From Rallus limicola (Eukaryota > Chordata > Aves > Gruiformes > Rallidae), in assembly GCA_022605955.1 (NCBI GenBank), contig JAKCOZ010000005.1, positions 44,320,950-44,384,949 on the forward strand: 64,000 nt of DNA, written 5' to 3'. Below, piece by piece: positions 18,866-33,818 of the stretch. The notes beneath the pieces are model-generated. The model was not told the origin of the DNA and did no database searches. It saw only the letters and a program-made list of their open reading frames with translations. The translations under genes were made by a program, and so were the position numbers. Numbering within the stretch: the stretch's first letter is position 1; each line of letters starts with the position of its first letter.

Positions 18866-21800
18866 TTTACTTGTGATCTCTGAACCAGACAAGTCCCCTT
18901 GTTTATATGGTACTTCCCAAGTCATAACTCTGCCTATGAGGGAGAGATGCTCGAGGTTTTCATCACACTCTAAACCAGAAGAAAGCTGGCAAACAGTTTT
19001 TCACATAGCATCACAAGAAGTAGACACAGAGATGTAATAAATAGCTCCATGAGACTATTCTAAGAGACTGTATAGACCATGGTTGTCAAAGAACATGGGA
19101 CACCTGCCGGTTTCCTTTTATATGTACCAGTAACACAATGAATTTTACTATTTTATTAAAAGGCTGCCATTTTTTTTAAACCAAATTTCCCAGAAAGTCT
19201 CTGCTTATGTTCCCCATGCTTGTACAGTTGACCTTTGAAAAAGTTAAGCAAGGGTCTGTCCAAATTAAGAGAACATTTTGTTAGCATAGATGAGATGATC
19301 ATTCGGGAAAGTCTCCAGCGCAAGCAATTTTGAGCATGCCTAATTATATAGATGGGATTGCCCAAACAAATAGTTTGACAAATAGGTCCCTGCCTAATCT
19401 GGAGAAGTTTCTAGGACTTCACATGTAGAAACAAGTTTACATATGAAAGTTGGGATGCAAATACATTTTTCTTAGAACCAGGGTTTTGACATGTATAGAT
19501 CCCTAATACTCTGATCCCAGAGCTAAAAGGTTGCTACAAAATTAGAACGCATGCTGGTACTTCCCCATTGTTTCCAGTGCAAATTGCTAATAAAATCCTT
19601 TTAGCTATGCTGAACAGTCATTTATCTCCTTAATAAATTACTTGTCAAAAGAAGGGATTTGGCTAGAGTACCACTTGATTAAATTGGCCAAGTACTGCCT
19701 CACATCTGGTGACAAATTCTGCAGGCTATAAATAGCTCGCAAGCAGCCACATGCCACAGCACAACCTGGTTTTATCCTCCATGCTAAACCTGGGCAAAGA
19801 AGCAGCAAAGGAGTTGGATACCTCAACCTCATTATTATCCGAATGATCTCAAGCAGGGAAATTCTCAACTCAGCAAATCCAGCTACTCTCCAGCATCATT
19901 CTCCTCTTCCCATATAACATGAGGAAGACAAAATATGCAGAAATACGACCTTACGCCACAGTCACATTCACAAGCACATTATTTTAGCAATGAGAGATGA
20001 GAGCTTTGCATCATCAGCACTACCAATTACACCAACATATTATAGCCACAACACAGGCATCACAGCCAACTTTAGCCCCAATATCCATTGCTGACAAGAT
20101 GGAGCAACAGCCCGGACCAGAGAAGGGGTAAGAGGGGCAGGACTGCTCAGCCATACAGTCATCACCGTAACACACCACCAGAAGCAGATGTACTGAACTA
20201 CACCAAGAGTAGGTGGATCAGTCCTTTGGTGTGCAGATCAAAATCCTCACAAGGATGGCCACTGACAGTGCCCACTGTGCCTGCTTTGTGCAAGTTTCAG
20301 GCTCTGACTCTCAGTGGCATAAAGACAGGCATCACTTCTTTTTAAGTAAAAAAAAAATTTATTTTTACATTTGAAATTACACTCAAAGAAATTTATGAAA
20401 ACAAACATCACTTGCAGTGCTACTCAGCTAAACATTGCTTACTCCAAATACTGCAGACAGGAAGGTATTAGGTTGGCATTGCCTTTTTCTCATATGCAAA
20501 GGATGATGTCCTTCTCACCTCCCTATGGAGGTGGTGTTCTGCTGCTGTGTCCACACTGCTACTACATGGTATCACTGGTCACACTCCCACATCTGCCCCA
20601 TCACAGTGACCAACATATCACCCAACTAGCTTCAGGTCTCATCCCTGTACCTGTCAGAGTGACAAACACTCCTCTCCTGCTTCAGTATCTTTTCTTCCAG
20701 AGGGACTGCCCTGGGGCCACAGCAGAATTTGGGGAGACAGAAGGTGGGGTAGTCCCTTCTTCTGCTCTCTGGGTGGTACTACTTGTAACCAGGCTCCAAT
20801 ATTTTCTGTCAGCAAGGAAAGCTCTGGGCTGCGTTGCACCAAAAGAAACCCTGAGCGTTTGCTTTAGTGATAAGTAACAATCAGAATACTTGAAAGTATG
20901 AGCTGGTGGAATACTAACCCTCATTCAAATACAAGGCTGCTTTGGGGGAAGGAGGTTTTGTACACTTCCTTACACTTGCCATAAATACATCAAGGCTCCT
21001 CTGGTCCTGGTCAAGACTAGGGAAAGCACATGCCTTTCTCACAAGCACACATTCCTTGTTTCACTGTGCAATGAAACACCCTTCCTGCCGAGCTGTTTGC
21101 AGCAGTAGTAGGAATTTATCCTGTGTTTTTAATCTGTCCATAAACAGCAGCATTGCATTTGTCTCTCTCATCTGTGAATGCTGTTTATAATCAGCTGGCT
21201 GTAAAGAAGCCTGGCTAGTCCACCCTGATTTTTCCCCTGCTGCTTTCCAAGGGAATATAATTTAATACACTCTGTTCTGTTTACTGGTACCACTGTGCAC
21301 CCCGAGAAATGGGGAGTTGCAGTTGTTCACGTCACTTGGCTTGAATTCAGGAAGGAGGAAAATACCTCAGCCTTTGCCTGCCTGTCAGATACAAAAGGGC
21401 AGTGGCAACAGGAGTCAGCACCATTTTCTCCATCTATTCAGAAAGGCCAACAGCAGGAAAATGCATCCATGGCATTTAACAATGTGTAGGAAACTGAAAG
21501 CAGTTCAGACCATGATTGGGCACTTCAGATCAAGTGTTCAAAGCTCTCAGTAAATCCAATAGAAATATTTTCATCTAAAGGTCTTTGCATCCAGCAAGTT
21601 GAGCTGTTGAAAAACCTGGTCACTTATCGTGGAGCACTTGGCACAAGGGCTTTTTCTCATAGGAAGTCTGTACGAGTACCTGTGGATATTCAAAAGCACG
21701 TGCCAGGAATTACTGCAAGCACACAAATTACAATACTTACAAGCTTTATTTTGAGCTTTGTAAATAGAAACAGAAGTCAGAGTGTGAATCAATATATTAG

Positions 21801-24800
21801 GCTAAAAACCTGATCCTACATGCCAGTGATTGCTGCAAGGCACACCTGCCTTTACTTGATAGTGAAGCTGTCCTGTGAAATATTTTTCTTGGCTAGAGAC
21901 TATGAGGAAATAACTGTATTTTTCTAATCAAAAGGAAGAGTGGGCTGGTTACTCTCCTAATTTCCTAGGAGACATGCTTAGGTAAAGAGCTCTCGATCCA
22001 CTGTTAGTGAGAATGTCCAATAATTTTATATGTCAGAAATTAATGATGGAACAGTTTATACACACTCAAGGACTGCCACAAAGAGTACTAGAGGCAAATT
22101 CATCCCAAAAGTATCTCTAAAAGAGGTTGACATGATACCTCCAGACCATCCAGTCACATCTCTGCTGCACGGTACAGGGTTGATGCCAGGCACAAGCTAC
22201 TACTAATTTCAGAAACAATCTTTGAGCCTTGGACTCAGATATACACAGGACACAACTTCTTGCTCGTGTTTGAAATGGAAAATGTAAGCACGGATGTTTA
22301 GATATACGCTCCTCTGGCAGTCTCTTGCCTGCTGCTCACTTTCACAAGAGTGTTTTCTAACTTAAAACATACTTGAAGTGTTGGATAGCTCAGGAATTTT
22401 TTCCATTAAAGCTGTCATCAAGATCTGTTTCTCTGAATGTCCCCAGCAACCCTACATGGTCTGTGGTTCTCAAACTTCCTGTTCTCCTCCATTACAGCCT
22501 TTTTTTCCCTGTCTGACGTGTGTTGCAGATACAGGATTTTCTTTTCCAAAACACTCCACAGTACAGTATGGGACAAACAACCTCACCAGGCATTTTGAAA
22601 GAAGCCCCTGAAGTGTGATTTCAGGGTGCCTTCCAGTCCAGACAGTCACCTCTCAATGTTAAAATGCTCAACACAAAATATGCACGTTTTTTGACAACCA
22701 AGAATAAAGGCTAAATTTTAAGCTTTAAGTGGAATTGGTTTAGATTTTCTCATTTAGAAAATAAAATATTTAGTAAAATAAAAAATGTTTCTGCTCTAAA
22801 CATCAATTGCAGAGATTGAAAATAAAAGAAAAATACCTCAAAACTATCTAAAAATTTCTTAGTAATAAAATCAAGTAAAAACCATTTACACGGTTCAGAT
22901 ATGATCATTTTCCCCAGTCTGTATGCTAGCTACATTCATGAGGGCAGGTCTATATGAAGCTATTTAGTAAGATGATACAGCTACATAGGACAGTTTAGGA
23001 AATTCTAAAACTACTGAAGTTAGAAAGAATTATCAACACATTTACTGTTCTTTTTTCTTTTTCTCTACGTTAACACCATCAGCCACTGCTGTGGACAGAA
23101 TAAAGATCTAGATGGACTTTTGATTTGAAGCTGCATATTATCTTTCGTGGTCTTGAGTGCATCCCCTGTCCTTGCTGTTCCTTGGTGCTCACAAACTACA
23201 CCAAATCTGCAGGCACGTAGCACCAGCCCTTGCTTCTCAGGAGACATCAGCAATACAATCAGATGCACATACTGCTTCTGAGTGGTGGCAAAATTCATCT
23301 CACAGAGTCGTGGAGAAACCTAGCTGTTCATGGGTGTAGCATAGCAGCTTGGTCAGATGGCTTTGTTAGAGACTATTCTAATGAAGACAGGCTTATCACT
23401 CGAGACAGACGCTTGCTTATTTTTTTCCAACAAGGCACTATTGCTAAACTCCATACCATAGATTCTTCCTATTGAGTAACCTCAGCCTTCCTCTAATTTA
23501 TACTGAGCTGATCACTGTTTGCCTCACTGGAAAGTCCTGGTAGCCAGAGACTGCCAGTTAGGAAGTGCCCTGCCTCAACTTCTCTTTGCTGCAGGTAAGT
23601 TCCCTGTGTCCAGCCTGAGAGGACAGACCATGATGAGCAGGTCCCATAGGGTTTCTGGGGATTTTATCCAAATCCACCAGGCTAGCTGAACTGCCCATTC
23701 CTTTCTCACAGACATTGAGCAACTTGCATGGAAGGATGTCAGAAGTATTTTTAAAATCTCAAGTGTGCAGGAGATGGCCAAGAACTGCCCCCAGTTTTCA
23801 ACAGCATGAGAGAAGAGTCAGCAACTTCGAATTGCAGAGTATCAGATCTGCCCGTATAACCAGCCATAACAAGATTAAGTTGCAAGCAAACTTTGATTTT
23901 ATTCCAACTGCCCTGGGGAAATGTATTCTGCTTGGATAAAAACACAAAGGTTGGGAGTATGCATCAGTAAAATAAGCTAGGCAAATAAGGGAGAAGATAA
24001 CTGTTGGAAAGCAGTATGGAAAGAAACCACAGACTTCTCAGCATTTTAGATACTTTATCTTCTCTCACTGGTGGGACTGCCCCAGCTTCAAGTGCTGAAG
24101 TTGGGAGTGCTGTTGCCCTGGGTTTCTCATTTTATTGGGGTGGGAGATAGATAACGTTGATGTACAAGTTCTCTCAGCTAACAGAAATACTGAAGTGGTG
24201 ATCTGAACTTACAGGTCACATTAAGACACCTACAGTTACGGGATCTTCATCCTTTCAATTGAGATCTCTGAATCTTCAAAGGAAGATAGAAAATATTCAT
24301 ATGACAACTTATTGGAGGCACTCTATGAGTACTTAGCATAGTGTAAATGCACACCTCAGCTCACTGGGCAAATGAACACAAAGATGCTAGGAAAGCAGAA
24401 TAACAATGTTTTTAAAAGGCCTGAAAGTCAAATTAAAAATCCTAATTTTGAGGGAAGGCTCAGCAGAAGGTAAGACATATTTATTTTCTGCTCATTATTA
24501 CTAAGACAGGAGCAGCAGAGGAGAAAGGTGATTTTTCATGACCAGCAAAGGTGCAAGTGGAGATGCAGCTATAATGGTGGAAGCACTTTTCCTATAGGAA
24601 TGTATTTTATTCAGACAAAAATGGTGTCATAAAAAAAGATTCCAGTCTAACATGTTCTTCTGCTTCGATGAAGCAATTTCACAGTAAGAAGGACTGCCAG
24701 CACAGACACACCAACCAGTCTGTTTTTTACCAGGCACCCAGATATAGAAGTAACACAGATTTCCCTCTAGCTGCAAAGCCTTTACAATTTGCTCTTAATC

Positions 24801-27800
24801 AGATTTTCCTTCAAAGAAACAAATGAGTAAGTAGCAGACAGAAGTTCATGAACTCAAACTACAGACATTTAAAAACAAAATCATTTGAACTTTGCTGAAC
24901 TTCCAGATCTGAAGTTTAGTACATGATTTATAGTGCTGCTGAGTGCAGCCACAGACCAGAGCCAGGTACATCTTAAACATTAGTGCTGATGGTTACAAAT
25001 ACATTCAACCTATGGTTATGCACAAATCACTATTTGGGGGAGCAGAAATAGTTCTCCGTCAACTGTGATAAATAAAGTTTTGCTTTGTTTTTTTACTTTT
25101 AAGATCATTTATTGTCTATTTGCTAAGAAATTTTCCCATTCTGAAGATCAGATGCATATTGGTCAAATACTGAAGTATAGAGAATCATTGCCTTGACTAG
25201 TCCTATGCTGGAGTTTGAGCCTTTACTAGCAGGCTCTTAAGGTAGTCTGGAGTTTGCACGTCAAAGTCCTTTATTTGGCACTCCATAGTGATGAATGATT
25301 TCATAGCTGTCATTTGCATGTAGTTTTTTCAGTAAGATTCTGTGACAGTCTTTTGCTCAGGTACATGCAAATTGATTTTATTTGAAGGCATATCCTGGAA
25401 ACCAGTTCTTCTCATTGCTTATGAGGGTAGGAATGAAGAGAAAATTTGTTCAAGTGATCTTTAGAACAAGCATCAGTTACCTACCCTTTTTAGGATGAAC
25501 ATTATAAGGAGAGTGGTATGACGTATTATCTTTAGCACTGCCTTTGAAACAAACTGCTACACAATTTGAGTGCCAGCATGTGTCAGTGATCCACCTTGTA
25601 ATAAAGCAGAGAAGCGTTTGAATGCCTACCCCAGACAGATTCATCGGGCATCAACAGTGCTTCTTTCCCTGTCACTATACCCAGCACCACAAGTGTTTGT
25701 ACTATGAGATAAAAATTGAGAGATGAACAACAAACCCCTGTTTTCTCCCCCACAGTAGCACACATACCCTCTCTTGCTTTTTCCCCTGCACACACCTTTC
25801 ATGATTATTAACCATCAGTATTTAATATTCACAAGCTGCTATGGAATAATATGTTCTTGAGGTTGTTACATATCACTTAAATGCCAATGAAGTTACATTC
25901 TGAGAAACAAACTTGATTTAGAGCCATGCTTGTTAACTGTCTTTAACAAGCTTTCACCACTAAACAGATCTGCTTATTAAGAGTTATGGTTCTCTGCACA
26001 AGTTATATTTTCTCTATAATACTGAAGAGCAGGAATGGGTATAAGCTTCCCATTATTCACTGAAAAGGAACTGTGAAAAAGCAAACACATAAAACCTTGA
26101 TGGAAACTATCCCCAAGTTTTAGGATGCCAGCGGGATTGAAGGCTTCAGCACTTTTCCTTACCAGTCACAAAGAGTTGCCTCATCTTGCAGCAGAGCAGA
26201 GAACTGGGAGTCAGAGATTACCATCCTGACAGCTAGACTGGTTTCCCCTCCTCCTAAAATCTCTCAGGCACTTACACATACACATCAGCAAAAGTACAAA
26301 CAAAGCACAGGTAGGATATCTGAGTACTCAGGCTGTTTGACCTGTTAGGTTCTGCTTCCCACATCCTGACAGCCACAAGAATACTGATGTCCCTTCATAC
26401 AGAGGGCGAGATCCTGGTCAGTGGAGGGTGAGACTTCCACCTACGCAGAGCACCCACAAGCTGAAACAGATCGCACAAGAGGGAAGCTCTTGCCTGCAAG
26501 GTTATGGAAGGCATCTGTACCTAGGTTCAGAAAGATGGAGGCATCCTTTGTATGCTTTATACTGCTTCCAAATGTTGTTACTCCTGCAGGTTTTATAGGC
26601 AGCTCCCACAATCGCATAGTGGCAGTAGGTAGGGAATCAGGAAGGGACTGTCAGGGGAATCATGCAGCAGTGTTTGAAATTTCAGTTTTTAAATACTTCT
26701 CATTTTCTTTCTCTGCATCCTTGCTGGAAGTCATCCCCTCTTTGTCCCCCAGCAACAGACCCCTTCGAGCTATTTAAATTGTCAAAAGAGGTCAGGTGCC
26801 TACAAAGGAAATGGTGTATCAGAGTTGGGTATAGAAGAAGAAAATAAAGAGTACAAGAGTGGGTGCTAGGAGGGCTGCAGTTACAACAGGAGAGGTATCA
26901 CAGGAGATTGGATGTGGAAGGCAGCATGGAACTAGTGAGCAGATTAGAAAAGGAGAGGAATACAGGCAAGAAAAGGCTGGCAGGAAAATGAAGGGAAGCG
27001 GCCTCTTACAAACTTCTGTGCATTAATTTTTCCCCTTGGCTTTTGCACTAAGCATCAAGCAACACAACAGAAGACACAAATAAGCTGGTTAGTAGTTCTG
27101 GTTCTGACTGTCTCTGCTATTACTCCCTTTTTCTTCCTTTCCCAGCCCCAGTGGGCTATGCGGTTAAATGCTGACAAACAATCCTGCCAAGGCTAACTTC
27201 ATCTTCACTTCAGCCTTCTGCTTCATCGCCTTTTAGCTGCCTATCCCTCCAGAAGTATCACCTCACCAGCTCTTGAAGACTGAAGTTCCCAAGGTGTCAT
27301 CTTTTCTTTGCTCAACTGACATTCAGTCAAAACCCCTTGAGTTGTTACAGTTGATGCTTATTTGGCAAGAGATTGGAATAAAAATCCTACTGAATTATTA
27401 GAGGTTTCTTTGCTGTAGTGACTGATAGAGCTGCTTAATACTTGCAATGTTTTGAGGGCTTCAGGCACTGTAAAGTACACAGAAAGCAGGCTGGGATTGT
27501 TTATCCTATAAAAATGAACGTAGATAATGCTATTTTCTCTTGGGGTTTTGGATGGTGCTGAGAGGAAGGGAGATTGACAAAGCAAGATTCCAGCAGATTA
27601 ATAGAATGAAATTTCTATGCTCAAGTCTCTTTTTCATGACCAGTACTACTGTCTGAAGCAAATGGACATTAACATCAATGCCCTGTTACGATAACACTAC
27701 TTCATATAATATTTCAGGGCTTTCAAAGACTGAGAGAAGTTGCCTCTACCTTCATCTCCATTAGCACCCTGTGCCTCCATGCATCTGTTTATCAGCAGCA

Positions 27801-30800
27801 TGGACAGAAAGGAGAGACTTGTCCACAAAAATTTCTGCATTCTGTTCCCATACAACAGAGTATGAGATTAGTATGAACACCATCATAGTCAGAGCTACAG
27901 CATCTGCGCCTAACACCAGGTACTGTTTGGTGTGCTCAGACAAGCAGTCCCACAGGGACAGCAGTATAGTGTGCAACATTAGTTGTAATGCTAGGCTTCA
28001 AATCAAGTTACTTTCCATTGCCAAAGCTTCTTTATTTCTGTTATGCTGTCTAGCAACAGTGGACTAATAATATTCTATTCTTTTTCTAACCAAATTCCTA
28101 CATGGGTTCAAAGCTCAGAACATTTCCATCCAGCAACATCACAGATGTTGCTGGGAGTTTGGCTATGAGTGTGGATCAAGTTTGGCTCTTACCTTTCTTA
28201 GCTACAGAATCTTTTAACATGTTTTGTGACTTACGATACACTTTTGAAAATCCTCAGGTTGACATGTCAACAGCTGTGCTGAAGGTGCAGATGTATGCAT
28301 GGAAACTTGAAATTTTAATCAAGGTCATCTGTTCTCTCCTAAAACAACTGCAAACAGCCCCCGCAATCAATCTTAATCTGTGGAGAATGAGGATTTTAAG
28401 ATGTTTGTCAGAAAAAGGAGCATTACTGACTTGTCTAGAAGAAAAGCAGAGGATTGCTTCATAGCACAATTAAGATTTTCAATATAATATCCTGATTTTA
28501 TTTCCCCATTAAGACAGAGATAGTTTTTATGTATTGCTTTTAAAATATCATTGCAAATATGGAAAAGATACTAGATAGTTTTAAACTTTTTTCCAGACTA
28601 TTCTATATGTACCCTCAGTGATGATTTGCTGTGGTCATCTGTTACTAACTTGTGCTTGACTTTTAAATTTCATCAGTGTGTAACTGTTTGTTACTGGCAT
28701 ATACCATCACTAAACATCATGTTTCTCTTTTTCCTCATCTGGTGCTTAGCTTCAACTGTCTGTAGAGCTAATGAATCATTCTCTGAACAAGATGGAACAG
28801 TGCAGACAAACCTCTTAAAACAAACTGCTAACTCAGTGGAATCATCTGTGAATCCTCCTTATAGCTTCCCACATGGCCACTCCTCTTTTGCCAGAAGTTG
28901 TTGACAAACTGTTATGCAAGAGCATCCCTGCAGTGGGACTCTCCAAGAAAATTGTCCCAAAAATTTCTTGAACAAAATGTTTTGAAGAAAGTAATAGCAA
29001 CGGTTCCATCCCACATATGCATACTCCCCTGTTTCTTACTCACATTTAAAGTCTTTCCCATCTTTCTGCAAGTTATTGTATGGCAAAGCTGGGCATATTT
29101 TTTTTTCAAATCCATTCTAATTTTTCCAAAAATGGAGAAGTACTGGAAAATTAGGAGATTTGGATAAAGAGGTAGCATACAACACAGATGATTTTACTGT
29201 ACTGTTAGCTCTACAGGGTTAAATGGGCTCCACTGACTTGTGAGAAACCACAGTGCTGTGATGTACAACAGCAAATGGAAAGTCAGGTGTGAGCTTTCAA
29301 TGCCAGTGTTGTTGCCAAAGACCTCTTAATGTGAAACCACAAGTTGAAACAAAGAAAAACAAAAGAATGGGAAAAAAAGGAAACCAGGCAGGAGAATTGT
29401 TGAGTCTTTGCCAACAGTCTTACAACAGTAAACTGGAAAAGTCTCATCAGGCCCATGCAATAGAAACATGCAAAAGCAGAGAAATAAATAGGATATATTT
29501 TTTATGGTATACAGTGAACCGAAGCCAAATTAATTATTGATGCGGTTTTCTTTATCTCCTAGAAGACAGTCTTTGGGAATAATAATTAAACAACACTACA
29601 AGGACTGATGAGTTCGCTCCTTACCAGCAATGGAGAGTCTCCATCTGATATGGGAAGGACTGCAGAATATGACATACTGTACAGGAAATTCAGCTTTACA
29701 TTTTTATTCTGGTGCTGATGATGTTTGTTTCTCCAAAGATTAGAGTGATACCATCTTTACATAAGACCCCTATACTTCTAGGTCAGTCCTCACAACCTTT
29801 TTAGTGTCACTTCTGCTATGAAAGAATGCAAGTCCAACATACAGGAGGAAAACAATAAATTTCAAAGCAAGAGGAAGGTTTACTCATCTGTCAGAGACAC
29901 ACAGAGCCCTCGTTTGTATGCACAAATATAAAACTGGACTCCAGTTGAAGCTTGTGGCCTTATTTCTGTTATTCAGAAGCAAAACCCCACAGCACACACT
30001 ATTAAAGAAGAAACTGGTCTTCAGCAGCCCTTCTTATTCACCACTGATCAGACCAAGACCAACTCCAGATACAGTCACTGTTGCCCAAGGCAACATAGCA
30101 GCAGTGCCTCTGATGTGTATTTTCCTCCAGCTGAAATGAGAAAATGCTAGATGTTGCTTTTAACTACCAAAAGCTCCAGGATACTTCCAGCAGACCCAGG
30201 TACTCCTGTAAAATCACCAGCTATCATGCCCTCCTGTCCTGGACATAGTCTTTGAGGTAGTAAAATTCAGTTCCACATACCCCACTGAGACAGTTCTGGT
30301 GTCTGGTGCTCTTGAGGAAGATATGGACCTGGGGAGAATTATGACCAAGGTTCTGATGTCAGGACCTGATCAGCAATGCCTACTACAAACACCAGTGGTT
30401 GCGGTGGAAGTGCATAAATGGTGTTACTAGATAAGAAGAGGAACAAAATCCCTGAAATTCCCAGCTCTGAGACATGATTTCTAGTCTTGTAAAAACAACC
30501 CAGTAAAATGAGAGGGAATTATTGCTTAAAGCGTCTGCTTTAAAAACCAAAACAATAAAACCTAGGAACCAGGGGGAAACCCACAAGCCAGCAGTAAAGT
30601 TGCTGTTGGATTTCTTTCAACTTGCCGCAGTCACCACCTTCTTTCTGGCTTCACTGCAATTCAGAGGAGCAGCATTCACTGCCCAGCCTCAGAGCAGCAG
30701 CCAGCTGGGCTGTTAGCATATGGAGTGCCAGAGTCTGCAGAGAAACAGGACCGAAAAGGTTTACAAAAGCTGTTTTCCTCAAATCTGGCCTTGCATTATC

Positions 30801-31184
30801 TTTTCTTCGTGCCTGAGATAGAGACAATACTTAACCACTGCACACCTAAGTGAGTAGGTTAAATGAAATATGTTTACATAGCTCCCTGGAGTGGAAATTG
30901 AGAGACTGCATACAAATTAAAATCTTATATAGCATTTGTTATTATTTCTACACTATATTGATCCATTTTATACATCTTTCAAAAACACTCCCTTAAAGCA
31001 CACCAAGGTAATAAAAGTAATGACACCTCATCCTGTCTCACAGTTTCGAGATGCTGGTGTTTGTTGCCAGGAAGCTTTTTTCCCTTCCTTGTTACTGAGA
31101 ATTTTTTGTTTGGATATTTGCATTCAGTCAAGATGAAGCATCCTGACATGATTGCTGCTTATTCTTCACTTGCTGAAATACCCC

Positions 31185-31201
31185 TTTTTTTTTTTTTTTT
31201 T
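31185..31201. repeat. Poly(T) tract, 17 T
   Basis: An uninterrupted homopolymer bounded by C on both sides. It may be the A-tail of a minus-strand retrocopy, but the adjacent sequence gives no recognisable gene or SINE. Confidence 0.85.
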
Positions 31202-33818
31202 CCCTTGTGGTACAGAAACCAGTCACATTTTAATACCAGCACAGTGGGAGCAGTAAAATACAAGCAAAGGCAAGCAAACTCTGTACAGAAAAGAGACCAC
31301 TCATCAGGAATGACAGATGCAGACGAGGAATAGCCAACAGGTTGAAAATTCATTGAATTAAACACTGAGCAGCAGTTCTCACCCTCTTTTTGCTCTCACA
31401 AATCAGAGACAAAATTGTTTTCAGTGCCTGCATCTAGGATGTTAATCTGTAGCCAGCAGCAGGAACAAACGATTTCCCCAGCCCTGGCCCCTCAACATAT
31501 TTACAAACCATTTCTCATTTTTCCACACAAATAGAAAAAAAGAAATTATAAAAGGGATATCACAGTCTACAGGGACTCTGATGTGCTTTGCAGCAAACAC
31601 ATTGCCTGGGAAGTTGAGCCCTTGGTGTCAATTGTCCTATAGTCAACAGGAAGAGCTACTAAAACACACCTTCAGCACCAGCTGAAGTGGCTTGCCTTGT
31701 AATTCACCCTTCACCCTGTTCAGGACCCCCTGATCTGACTGATACCCAGTTCTGCACACATCAGAACCTTATGTGCAAATCTGTTTGATTTCAAGGGGCA
31801 ATATCACAGAAAGCTGGGTGATCCCTAAGGACAGATGTTGGTGGCATCAGTGGAAGATAGGCCTGTTTTAAACTGATGAAACACCAGTTCTTCTCTCAGG
31901 ACACAACTCAGATTAGATGATTGAATGCTGTTCACTGCTGACTTCATTATCAGGTAGGAACTTGGCATGGAGCAGAGGACTTGTTAATCCAAACCTCACA
32001 CAGAAACTAGCAGTGAAAGTAGTTCCTGTCCTGAGGTTACATAGGGCATCGGTGAGATGAGCACAGATCCTGGAGCAGTCCTTCTCCAGCATCCAGCCAT
32101 GTCCATGAGTTAAAAAAATTCCCAGACACTGCTGTTTCAGTCCTAAGGAGCATGTAGCTAAACATTAACTTGACTACAGCAAAAAGACTCCAAGTTAGGC
32201 AGCTGCCATTCCTATCTGCAAGCAACAAGACATACATGATTAAGAAAAGCTTTGACAAGTAAGGGCAGGCTGTTTTCTGTGTACTGCCTTCACTTTATCA
32301 CAGATTCTCTTTCCTGGTCCTTCAAGTCTTCTAATCCTCCAGTCTCATCAACATTGTTCCATGGGGAAGCAACTAATGCATCAGTTTAAAATGTTTTGAA
32401 CAAAAATGCCTTGTCCCAACACTAAGCACTTCACACATCGCCTCTCAGATTTTTACTAAGATTTGCACAGCTGAAGAGTTTTTTTCATCTTCCCATTTTT
32501 CATGCCCTTGAGAACACCTTGTCAAACCCACCAAGCCCTATTAAACAGCCTGAAGAAATTGCACATCAAGATTCCCTTCTGAACCACAAATTTATAGTTA
32601 GTAAAGTCACTCGGGAGAACTCTATAGACACTGAGACCCTGACTCCTAGTACTCATGATGGACCGTCTCCACAGGTGGGTTGATTTCATGGAAGGTCTTC
32701 TCTGTGATATGAACATTGTCAAGTTGATCTCACATACCGTGATTAAATGTGTGTATCTGTGTACATATATGTGTATATGTACACCCTTGAAAGCCTGGTA
32801 GTTTGTGCATGTGTGCACACTTACTGGGGCAGGGGTACAGGCTGCTCATGATACAAGGCAGAGCACCCAAACTGCAATCCCCTGTGCCTCATGCAACAGC
32901 GATGACAAACATCACAATGACTTTACAGATGTCTAACTTGTAGTTGAGCTTCTACCTGGGTATGATATGAAATTCTGTAAATCCAATTGTGGTTTTCTGT
33001 TTAAGGATTTGTTTGTTTTTTTAAATGGGATTTGATGTGTTCCAGAAAAAGCTGTAAGGTTTTTGGAATAAATAAGTACTGGTGAAAAAGAAACAAAAAA
33101 AACCCCAACTCTCTGCAGATAGCTTGCGGGTGAAACATACGCTGATGCTGCCTCAAAAGCAGCATTACTCACTAATTTTTAGACCACATAATAAAACTGA
33201 GACATGAAGGGATTTCCAATGTTTAGAAACATCTCAACTCTTTTGCCAAAAATTATGGAACAAAATGTCTAGCATGTGTAATAAGCATTAGCTCTGCCAA
33301 GATCCATTACTTGACAAGAAAATCTTGACAAAAAGGCTTATATCTGGCTTTTCTTATGAAAATTAATGAGATCTTTGTTTACATAACTATGCACAGAAAT
33401 TTGGATATGAACTGGACTCTTTCCAGAATGTGAGGGAAAGCTTTGCTCTAGTGTTCACTTCATCTCAGCAGACATGACTTGTGAATCAGAAATCAGAATT
33501 AAAACTTCAGGCCAATCAATAATTTGTTGAACCAGCCTAGAGGAATAATTAGCATTTTAGCATTCCCAGACCTATGGTGAGAGTTATGCTAATTATTGTC
33601 ATTGCTAGACACTACCTTGCCAGTAAAAGATGTCTGCTAATAATTTCATATAGTATTGTAGTTCATCTCAAGAATATTTTTGTATGTAAATGCAAACCAA
33701 AACCAGGGACAAAGTAAAAGATGCACCTGGAACAGGCAAGTTCAATGCTATGTCATGTGAAATCATTAGCAATACAACCAGCAATACTACTGGTATATGT
33801 GTATGTGATGTATATACG

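Larger units (their letters stand above)
18166..33818. other. Long stretch without recognised gene
   Basis: About 15.6 kb of AT-rich DNA. Open frames are short and lack recognisable domains; the longest (about 20371-20877, 168 codons, non-ATG start) was judged to be chance. Simple tracts are listed separately; an imperfect TG/TA-rich run lies at about 32747-32785. No LTR, tRNA or clear CR1 sequence was seen here, though very old repeats could be missed by eye. Confidence 0.55.

Noticed and set aside
20371..20877. 168-codon open frame on the plus strand
   Set aside because: The first codon is TTG. There is no recognised domain, and a competing open frame lies on the opposite strand over the same bases.
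28102..28464. 120-codon ATG-initiated open frame
   Set aside because: No domain recognised, and a 71-codon antisense frame overlaps it. Nothing suggests coding selection.
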